IMG/VR virus record: IMGVR_UViG_3300006789_000217
Location: 1-21,416 of that record
Origin: a virus
Length of the DNA: 21,416 nucleotides
Reading direction: 5' to 3' (one strand)
The notes beneath the pieces were generated by a model that saw nothing but the letters and a program-made list of their open reading frames with translations, made no database searches and was not told where the DNA came from. The translations under genes and the position numbers were made by a program. How positions within the stretch are numbered: position 1 is the first letter of the stretch; each line of letters opens with the position of its first letter. Shown in pieces: positions 9,601 to 13,739 of this stretch.

Positions 9601-10850
9601 TAAGAGAAAAATTTGGTGGTGCTAGATATGATGAACTTGTAATTGATGGTAAAACTTATAATGTTGGACCTCTATTTCCATTAACTCCTTACTTATATAT
9701 GGGAGAAGCAGTTAGAAAATTAATGAATGGCGAAGAGATAGATGGTAGATTTATGGCAGAAGGTTTAGAAGTTTTAACAGGTGTTCAAGTAGATAGAGCA
9801 GGTGCATTTCCAAGAGCAATAGCTAATTTAATTAAAGAAACAAATTATTATGTCACGACAGGTAATACAGAAAGGGCAGCAGATAAATTTGGTGCTATAG
9901 TTGGTGGATTCTTTGGATATGCTATAACTGGTTATGCTACTCCTCTAAAAGCTTTCTATGATTTAGGTGCAACTGTAGCTGGTCCTGAAAACAGAGTTAA
10001 AAGAGAAAGAAGTTTACAAACTGTATTTAATCCTGGAGAAGCTTCCAGTATGGAAGGTGAGTTTTTTAAAGGTGCAGCAGATGCATTTTTAAAAGCTATG
10101 TTTAGCGGTACTCCACTTGAAGATAAAGTGTTTGATAGAAATTTACCTAAACTTACAGGAGCAACTTTAGATTTACAAACAGATGAAATGAGGTTTGGTA
10201 AGCATTTTTTTGGTGTAGCTTCAAAAGCACAAAGTTCTGTCGAAAAAGAGTTAGATAGATTAAATTACCCTATTTGGAAATTAGTTCCTAGATCTAACGT
10301 AAATGAATATTCATACGCATACAAAAGAGAGTTAGGTCGCCTTGTAGATGACATCGTTTATCCTGAAACATTACAAAACCCTAACTATCAAAATGCTCCT
10401 TTTGAGTCTAAAAAAGATTTTATGAGAGCTTTGTTTTCAGGAAAAGGATATGATCGAAGCCCTAGAGTAAAAAAAGCATTTAAAGGTGCAGGTTATAGTA
10501 ATTACAATAATATTAAAGAAATTGCTAATGAAAGGATGGAGGAGACTTATCCAGAGTTAACTAACTTAAAAAAATTTAGAGATTCACCAAGAAGAGATGT
10601 AGGTAGAGCAATAGAAAAATTTAGAAAAAAACATGGAAGAGATCCTGATTTAAAATATAATGGAAGAGTTAAAGATGCTACAGGATCAAAACGAGAAAAA
10701 ATAATAAGAGCAGTAAAAGACGTAAAAGTACTTAGGTCATACTTAAAAAGTGCTGATAAGGCAGTATCTGATCTTGTTAGTGAAAAAGCAAGAAGTTTAC
10801 CAAGAAATAAAGGTGGTTACGTATCACAAATGAATCAACTAGGATTTTAA
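6687..10850 (+). CDS. Giant internal virion / DNA-ejection protein (putative)
   Basis: At 1387 residues this is by far the longest gene in the window. Residues about 95-210 hold several Gly/Ala-rich hydrophobic segments (around GKVVAATAGRAVIGKLI, then GGVAGGLTEGGISGAGAYLV, then GIGTLFGGALGGVTGAVG). Further hydrophobic patches lie near 850-890 and 1080-1110. The rest is charged and helical, with a basic Lys/Arg-rich C-terminus ending in MNQLGF. Short-tailed phages encode such very long, membrane-penetrating proteins near the end of the virion operon as internal core proteins that carry DNA through the envelope. I see no lysozyme or transglycosylase motif. AGGAGG lies about nine bases before the start, and the mini-MscS gene begins immediately after the stop. 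Confidence 0.55.
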   Translation: MAEEDLTAKELLKNDELVDTLIQHSRDRYGKTPKTKEEALETFLEDYRAVQSNTYSAVKFKNYVENMQDDSKRKALGKLYETVDNNLEWFAGKGGMLGGLYDYIRYGIADPLNILGFGAGKVVAATAGRAVIGKLIRDSFAKRIVAGGVAGGLTEGGISGAGAYLVEEVKGKEGLGIQDDINYGNVARAAGIGTLFGGALGGVTGAVGRKTTKNVDEIKAQMESVAENTPQGQSAKSNNMLEHRDKLAAEKQVDPETGRILSDENDIIGSFVERFETVAPENVVAQDIKISYPKQADLPTVSYRGVELKIGDELSIKKQVNDKGKTTGYSVGDENFSKITEAKEFIKNRIRESSPNELGITDDLITKSTITDNDYSKFGLITDFKGDVAEIEYLPTTYKNKINPKTGKYDEKKIVNIELSKLKGVSEARKKDYISLYVENYDKFLDKAKIEQAKDFLKQSKISQTEVDDIFSVALSKETFEDLVRFTFDTGMEIQKLAPERKLGKQINVILDDPSKRITEKIGDLLELSAKNPDVLGDIIAKAAAKNNLEPSQIANLIRAEASISMSKGADASAVQRLLNKSTDIGKKLNKATANLTKSQNAAIKALQKETELERAAARKFGVSVDVWRSYLVSQPATTLRNIIGSVLRVPGETLNTALRRFFQSMEAEALGIEPPKNIVGQEIGLLAKNLLRPQESVEIARILADNFTEADRRIFKVFDDYFSTSLGKEANAGKLLKTLHKGSQYVNVLNRMQDRTIKSVGFLTELDHQIKQAINRGEIPADINNIRDVIAKNRLDLINDKMVDESLKFAYKMTYQNRRAGDELIFGGRIINSFQSTLNRVSVIKLGLPFPNFIMNSMVYTLNRTTPLGLAKLATSGFRFAGQRTKKGKGLIQEEAARAKNIEKEIFDLKSITKGKAKLTSEDSNRLRVLEEELGQLQERSGKRLKNVEQLRQGIQETVEGATLIAVGWGIREKFGGARYDELVIDGKTYNVGPLFPLTPYLYMGEAVRKLMNGEEIDGRFMAEGLEVLTGVQVDRAGAFPRAIANLIKETNYYVTTGNTERAADKFGAIVGGFFGYAITGYATPLKAFYDLGATVAGPENRVKRERSLQTVFNPGEASSMEGEFFKGAADAFLKAMFSGTPLEDKVFDRNLPKLTGATLDLQTDEMRFGKHFFGVASKAQSSVEKELDRLNYPIWKLVPRSNVNEYSYAYKRELGRLVDDIVYPETLQNPNYQNAPFESKKDFMRALFSGKGYDRSPRVKKAFKGAGYSNYNNIKEIANERMEETYPELTNLKKFRDSPRRDVGRAIEKFRKKHGRDPDLKYNGRVKDATGSKREKIIRAVKDVKVLRSYLKSADKAVSDLVSEKARSLPRNKGGYVSQMNQLGF

Positions 10851-11186
10851 ATGGATTCGTTAAATAGTATATCCTTGGATCTTACTAATGCTCTCGTACC
10901 TCTTATGGCTATATTCCTTAGTTTAGGACTTGGGTTCTTCATTAAAGACTTAATCACAAACTTTATCACTGGTATTAAGTTTAAGTTTGATGCTAGTTTT
11001 AATGAGGGAGATAGATGTATTGTCGATGGAGACAGAGCAATACTAGTTAAGGTAGGAATATACGAAAGCGTCTTTTCTATAAAAAATGGTAGAGGCCATG
11101 TATGGAGATTTGTTCCTAATGAAAGAATTAAATTCCTAAAGATAGAAAAAATAATAGAAGAACCAAACGAAGTTAAGGAGAAATAA
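10851..11186 (+). CDS. Miniature MscS-like membrane protein
   Basis: A 111-residue protein with one N-terminal membrane helix (about residues 12-35). Residues 26-95 can be read against the pore helix and beta domain of MscS mechanosensitive channels: GLGFFIKDLITNFITGI corresponds to TM3, and FNEGDRCIVDG to the 'F..GD.V.I.G' turn. A VKVGIYESVFSI strand follows, and FVPNERI corresponds to the 'iPN..i' end of the beta domain. The usual first two TM helices and the C-terminal cage are absent, so this is a stripped-down version. The ATG follows the stop of the giant protein directly, with AGGA about six bases before it. The next gene is a holin-like membrane protein, so a role in membrane permeation or lysis is possible. 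Confidence 0.6.
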   Translation: MDSLNSISLDLTNALVPLMAIFLSLGLGFFIKDLITNFITGIKFKFDASFNEGDRCIVDGDRAILVKVGIYESVFSIKNGRGHVWRFVPNERIKFLKIEKIIEEPNEVKEK

Positions 11187-11187
11187 A

Positions 11188-11640
11188 ATGGGTGGCTTCC
11201 CAATGGAAATATTTACCCTACTAGCATCAACCTTACTAGGTGGTGTTATGAGTATATGGGGGCAAAATATTAAGTCTAAGCAAGAAGCTAACAAGATGTA
11301 CATAGCTGCTTTAACAGAAGAAAGTAAGATCGTTGCTTCTGCAAGAGAACACGGTATAAAGGATGTTCACTTTGCTTGGACTAGAAGAATAATAGCATTG
11401 TCTGCTGTATTCTCTATTATCGTATTACCAAAAGTAATCCCCCTTATATATCCTGAGTTCCCTTGGTTAGTTACTGTAGGGTACACGGAGTTACAAGGAG
11501 GATTTATGAACTGGATGTTTGGTCCAGAAAAAGCTATGGAATGGAAAACATTTCAAGGTTTCGTAATAACGCCACTTGATACAAACTTAGTCGCTGCAAT
11601 CACTGGCTTGTATTTCGGTGCAGGTTTCACCAAAAGATAA
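11188..11640 (+). CDS. Putative three-TM holin
   Basis: A 150-residue protein with AAGGAG seven bases upstream, starting one base after the previous stop. It has three hydrophobic segments: about 7-24, 67-87 and 132-147. Between the first and second is a charged helix (EANKMYIAALTEESKIVASA), followed by FAWTRRIIAL just before TM2. This layout recalls the GTA-type three-TM holin family, in which a charged helix leads into a 'W+R' motif at TM2; the match is by eye only. It is the last gene of the rightward late operon, and its stop codon lies in the repeat that forms the terminator. The predicted role is inner-membrane permeabilisation at lysis. The endolysin candidate is in the other arm (20957-21394). 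Confidence 0.5.
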   Translation: MGGFPMEIFTLLASTLLGGVMSIWGQNIKSKQEANKMYIAALTEESKIVASAREHGIKDVHFAWTRRIIALSAVFSIIVLPKVIPLIYPEFPWLVTVGYTELQGGFMNWMFGPEKAMEWKTFQGFVITPLDTNLVAAITGLYFGAGFTKR

Positions 11641-11660
11641 AGGGGGAAATTAATCCCCCT
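11635..11660. repeat. 26-bp direct repeat, left copy (terminator sequence)
   Basis: This 26-bp sequence occurs again, identical and in the same orientation, at 12049-12074. It begins with AGATAA, which includes the stop codon of the holin-like gene, and ends with the CCCCCT arm of the hairpin. The copies diverge immediately on either side. Together they bracket the single gene at 11676-12035. Confidence 0.9.
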
Positions 11661-11661
11661 T
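11640..11661. terminator. Hairpin terminator between convergent operons
   Basis: AAGGGGG (11640-11646) pairs with CCCCCTT (11655-11661), with an A-T closing pair inside and a short A/T loop. It lies directly at the stop of the rightward late operon and a few bases past the end of the leftward gene at 11676, so it can serve both directions. T-tracts on either side are short (CACTTT on +, ATCTTTT on -). Confidence 0.7.
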
Positions 11662-11675
11662 CACTTTAAAATATT

Positions 11676-12035
11676 TTAGGATTTAAATATTTTAGGATCT
11701 ATATAATTATAGTAACCAAAGGCTGGACCTGATGGATTACCATCCCAATCATACCAGTGATATGAAAATTCTAGTTCAGGAAATTTTTGTAATAAAGAAT
11801 TATAAACTTCCGTAGGGGGTTCATTTCTAGATGGAAACCTACAATGAAATAATTTTTCATCATCACATACAATGTATGCTTCAGAATGACTATATTCTTT
11901 TTTGAAAAGTTCTTTAAACTTCTTAAACTTCCCTGTAAGCATCTTATGTAATGTGTCACTATATGTTGTAAATGGATCAACATCAGATAAATCAGGTACA
12001 CTAACTTTTAAACTATTTTCAATTTGTTGAGACAT
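11676..12035 (-). CDS. Hypothetical cassette gene between two terminator copies
   Basis: A 119-residue soluble protein, starting at an ATG with GGAG seven bases upstream. The N-terminal half is polar and includes a lysine-rich helix (KFKKFKELFKKE, about 36-47). The C-terminal half has VYNSLLQKFPELEF followed by SYHWYDWDGNPSGPAFG, an aromatic, Gly-rich strand/turn segment. This is faintly reminiscent of the ferredoxin-like fold of Api92-type phage proteins, but I would not assign it. It is the only gene between two identical 26-bp terminator repeats, as expected for a recently gained single-gene cassette (moron). I see no clear promoter in the 20 bases upstream, so expression may come from read-through. 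Confidence 0.6.
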   Translation of the reverse strand: MSQQIENSLKVSVPDLSDVDPFTTYSDTLHKMLTGKFKKFKELFKKEYSHSEAYIVCDDEKLFHCRFPSRNEPPTEVYNSLLQKFPELEFSYHWYDWDGNPSGPAFGYYNYIDPKIFKS

Positions 12036-12048
12036 AATTATTCTCCAT

Positions 12049-12074
12049 AGATAAAGGGGGAAATTAATCCCCCT
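12049..12074. repeat. 26-bp direct repeat, right copy (terminator sequence)
   Basis: Identical to 11635-11660 over all 26 bases and in the same orientation. The AGATAA that contains the holin stop codon in the left copy has no coding role here; it lies in the leader of the cassette gene. The repeat-to-repeat distance is 414 bp. Confidence 0.9.
12055..12074 (-). terminator. Hairpin terminator after the secreted-protein gene
   Basis: AGGGGG (12055-12060) pairs with CCCCCT (12069-12074) around the same A/T loop as the hairpin at 11640. Read leftward, it follows the stop of the gene at 12080-12373, with a TTTAT run after the stem. It should end that transcript and separate it from the cassette gene. 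Confidence 0.65.
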
Positions 12075-12079
12075 CTAGT

Positions 12080-12373
12080 TTACTTAGATGCGTTTTTATG
12101 TAGCTTTAATATAAGCTTTGCATCTTTTTTAGTTCTAGCATCACCTACAGTACCTAGTCTATCCCTGACTACTTTAGGCAATAAACCGTGGTAAGCACAA
12201 TCGGCTGCATCGTCCATAGTACCGTATGCAGATATCTGACCTGTAACTGGATCGTGCCAATCACCTGTCACATTATCATATGGACAAGCTGGAATTTTGT
12301 CTGAGGCAATAGACATACTCGCTATTACTAATCCAGCTAATGCTATACTACTTACTGCTAATGTTTTGATCAT
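12080..12373 (-). CDS. Small secreted (periplasmic) protein
   Basis: 97 residues with a standard signal peptide: a Lys at position 3, a hydrophobic core at about 5-20 and a likely cleavage after IAS near residue 24. The mature part is about 73 residues and holds exactly two cysteines (30 and 59), able to form one disulfide in the periplasm. It also has a short aromatic/Asp/Gly motif (TGDWHDPVTG) and a basic C-terminus. GGAAG lies six bases upstream of the ATG. The start overlaps the tail of the small upstream gene at 12348-12476, so the two are read together. I do not recognise the family. Phages use such exported proteins for superinfection exclusion or envelope change; which, if either, applies here is unknown. 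Confidence 0.65.
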   Translation of the reverse strand: MIKTLAVSSIALAGLVIASMSIASDKIPACPYDNVTGDWHDPVTGQISAYGTMDDAADCAYHGLLPKVVRDRLGTVGDARTKKDAKLILKLHKNASK

Positions 12374-12476
12374 CTTTAACTTCCTTTTTCTTAGTTGCTT
12401 TGGTTGGTAATTTATCCCACTCTTTACGCCATTCTGCGTTGTTTCGTTTCATAATGTCTAATACTGATTCTTTCAT
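12348..12476 (-). CDS. 42-residue basic hypothetical protein
   Basis: A short frame from an ATG at 12476 to a TAG at 12350-12348, encoding a charged, Lys-rich peptide (begins MKESVLDIMKRNNAEWRKEW). The start overlaps the stop of the preceding gene as ATGA, a classic coupling arrangement, and the end overlaps the secreted-protein gene by 26 bp. Without it there would be a gap of about 100 bases in an otherwise gapless operon. GGAAA precedes the start. No family is recognised. The overlap geometry is the main support that it is translated. Confidence 0.5.
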   Translation of the reverse strand: MKESVLDIMKRNNAEWRKEWDKLPTKATKKKEVKDDQNISSK

Positions 12477-12664
12477 TTCTTTTTCCAATCTTCTACGTCA
12501 TACTCGTAGAGTGTAAATACTTCTTTGTTACCTGATTCAGTTATAATTACATGATCACCAGGATCAGATATCTTTCTAACATATTTCTTGGCATCACGCA
12601 AGAGGTTAAATGTATTACTTATTTTACCTCCGTCTGTTTTAGTTACTACTGTTTTAAAGTTCAT
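12473..12664 (-). CDS. 63-residue hypothetical protein
   Basis: A small soluble protein preceded by two GGAG stretches within 15 bases of the ATG (AAGGAGAAAGGAG), giving a strong ribosome binding region. The sequence alternates short strands with a lysine-rich helix (LLRDAKKYVRKI, about 21-32) and ends in DVEDWKKK. The order strand, helix, strand, strand (VIITES then EVFTLYEY) suggests a small alpha/beta fold. No family is recognised. It lies eleven bases after the membrane-protein gene and is coupled by ATGA to the next small gene, so it belongs to the same leftward accessory operon. Confidence 0.55.
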   Translation of the reverse strand: MNFKTVVTKTDGGKISNTFNLLRDAKKYVRKISDPGDHVIITESGNKEVFTLYEYDVEDWKKK

Positions 12665-12675
12665 CTCCTTTCTCC

Positions 12676-12963
12676 TTACATTTCAAAATGTATTCTAAAT
12701 AGACTAGTTGTTAAAGTCGCTAATGCAAAAGTATTTATTACTATTAATGATCGGTCATTCCACAACATACCCACTATTAACCATCCCCCTATCCCTAAAA
12801 AATGAAAATACAAGTTTAGGGGAAAGATATTATTAGACGTTAATAGCATTCCTATCATCAGGATAATTGATGAAAACCATTTTACGTACCAATCAATAGT
12901 GTATAGTGGTGTCTTAGTAACAATCGTAACTCCAACGTGTTCATCTTCCATTTTTTGTCCCAT
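12676..12963 (-). CDS. DUF6552-like small membrane protein
   Basis: About 95 residues from the ATG at 12963. The frame can be extended to a TTG at 13011, which has no better support, and a second ATG at 12951 has GGGA six bases upstream. The chain has three hydrophobic segments (about 28-43, 49-67 and 70-88) with short loops. WYVKWFSSIILMIGMLLTS, then a PLN motif, GWLIVGMLWNDRSLIVIN and a final hydrophobic stretch match my memory of the DUF6552 family of small membrane proteins in Alphaproteobacteria and their phages. Function is unknown. Its neighbours include exported proteins, so an effect on the host envelope is plausible. The leader from 12964 to 13093 is non-coding and holds a weak promoter and a hairpin. 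Confidence 0.55.
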   Translation of the reverse strand: MGQKMEDEHVGVTIVTKTPLYTIDWYVKWFSSIILMIGMLLTSNNIFPLNLYFHFLGIGGWLIVGMLWNDRSLIVINTFALATLTTSLFRIHFEM

Positions 12964-13054
12964 TTTTAAAAAAACGGCTTCGTATAAGGGGCCAGAAAGG
13001 GGTGTAAGCAATACCTGTAGGGGGTATAGTCCAGATTTTACCTACATCCTCTCT

Positions 13055-13082
13055 AGCATACCTTAAAATGCCATATACTCAA
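13055..13082 (-). promoter_or_regulatory. Possible weak sigma70 promoter
   Basis: Reading leftward, TTGAGT (13082-13077) and TATGCT (13060-13055) are separated by 16 bases. Each matches four of six consensus bases. It overlaps the hairpin at 13065-13095 and could restart transcription for the membrane-protein operon below it. Support is modest. Confidence 0.3.
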
Positions 13083-13095
13083 TTTAGGCATTTTT
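13065..13095 (-). terminator. Hairpin terminator after the leftward replication/nucleotide operon
   Basis: AAAATGCC (13065-13072) pairs with GGCATTTT (13087-13094) around a 14-base loop. It begins at the stop codon of the gene at 13094-13528. The T-rich side lies in the stem itself, on both strands, so it may work in either direction. It is the only strong hairpin between 13539 and 12964. Confidence 0.55.
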
Positions 13096-13528
13096 ACTGG
13101 AAAAATCTTAGAAAATATTCGTTATCTACGTTAATATTAAAAAATCTACGATACCAAGGAACTCCTTCTAGTGGATCGGTACTAATTTTGTTAGCGGGGT
13201 CTTCGTCCACGGCCTCTCCAACTGATCCTGAATCAACTACACACATTTTATGTTGTAGCGTGGGGTATAAAATCAGCGCAGTCCACGTACCTGTAGTTGC
13301 ATTATAGTATACAGTAGTTACGTGTCCTCTAACAGACAAACCCCTAAAGATTAAGTGTTCCCCGAAGGTATCTTTAATATGTTTAATAGCGTCTTCCATA
13401 GGCCGACACTGCGTTCCTGGATTACTTGTTGAGTCTGGGTCTGGTGGTGGTTTTGTTTGTGCATACGTTGGGGAAACATAGAACATAGATAAACATAAAG
13501 CAATGTAACCTCCTATTATTTTATTCAT
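13094..13528 (-). CDS. Secreted protein with a two-cysteine core
   Basis: Two ATGs lie in tandem (13531 and 13528). AAGGAGG is only two bases from the first and five from the second, so I prefer 13528 (144 residues). A signal peptide covers about the first 23 residues (hydrophobic IIGGYIALCLSMFYV, cleavage after TYA), followed by a Pro-rich linker. The core has two cysteines, in QCRPMEDAIKHIKDTFGE and KMCVVDSG. Between them are strands including VRGHVTTVYYN and GTWTALILYP. This resembles small periplasmic proteins of marine bacteria and phages with a conserved 'C ... GE ... GTWT ... C' order (recalled, no name). The C-terminus ends in aromatic residues. It is the last gene before the hairpin at 13065. 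A role in envelope modification or exclusion is possible. Confidence 0.6.
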   Translation of the reverse strand: MNKIIGGYIALCLSMFYVSPTYAQTKPPPDPDSTSNPGTQCRPMEDAIKHIKDTFGEHLIFRGLSVRGHVTTVYYNATTGTWTALILYPTLQHKMCVVDSGSVGEAVDEDPANKISTDPLEGVPWYRRFFNINVDNEYFLRFFQ

Positions 13529-13538
13529 CATAACCTCC

Positions 13539-13739
13539 TTAAATTAAAGTTGTTGCACTTGTAGTTTCTAGTTTTTTTAGGTTAGAGGAGTATTCTAAAT
13601 TATATCCACGTAACCATTCTTTATGGCGATCAGAACTAGAAGGGAAAGGGTTGTTTCTATTTCTTCTAAACCCTAATCTACCCTGATGAACAATATCTCT
13701 CATAGGAAAAGGATATCTCCTACGTTTTTTATACGCCAC
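13539..13739 (-). CDS. Ribosome modulation factor (RMF)-like protein
   Basis: I start this at a GTG (13739) because GGAGG lies five bases upstream, inside the last codons of the reductase gene, which it overlaps by 11 bases. The longer frame (ATG 13796) would overlap by 68 bases without an obvious binding site. The 66-residue protein begins with a basic stretch (KKRRRYPF). It then has HQGRLGF, NNPFP (about 29-33) and a conserved-looking EWLRGYNLEY (about 41-50). This matches the RMF-type order 'G...G......nPY......W..G(F/Y)..a'. RMF binds and silences ribosomes in stationary cells; small phage relatives could alter host translation. The family call is by motif only. Confidence 0.55.
   Translation of the reverse strand: MAYKKRRRYPFPMRDIVHQGRLGFRRNRNNPFPSSSDRHKEWLRGYNLEYSSNLKKLETTSATTLI

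Noticed and set aside
10847-11203. A 118-residue open frame on the - strand
   Set aside because: It lies exactly antisense to the MscS-like gene, which has a binding site, a tight junction with its neighbours and recognisable motifs. The antisense frame has none.
12964-13011. N-terminal extension of the DUF6552-like protein to a TTG codon
   Set aside because: The TTG has no good ribosome binding site and the added 16 residues do not resemble the family. An ATG start at 12963 or 12951 is simpler.
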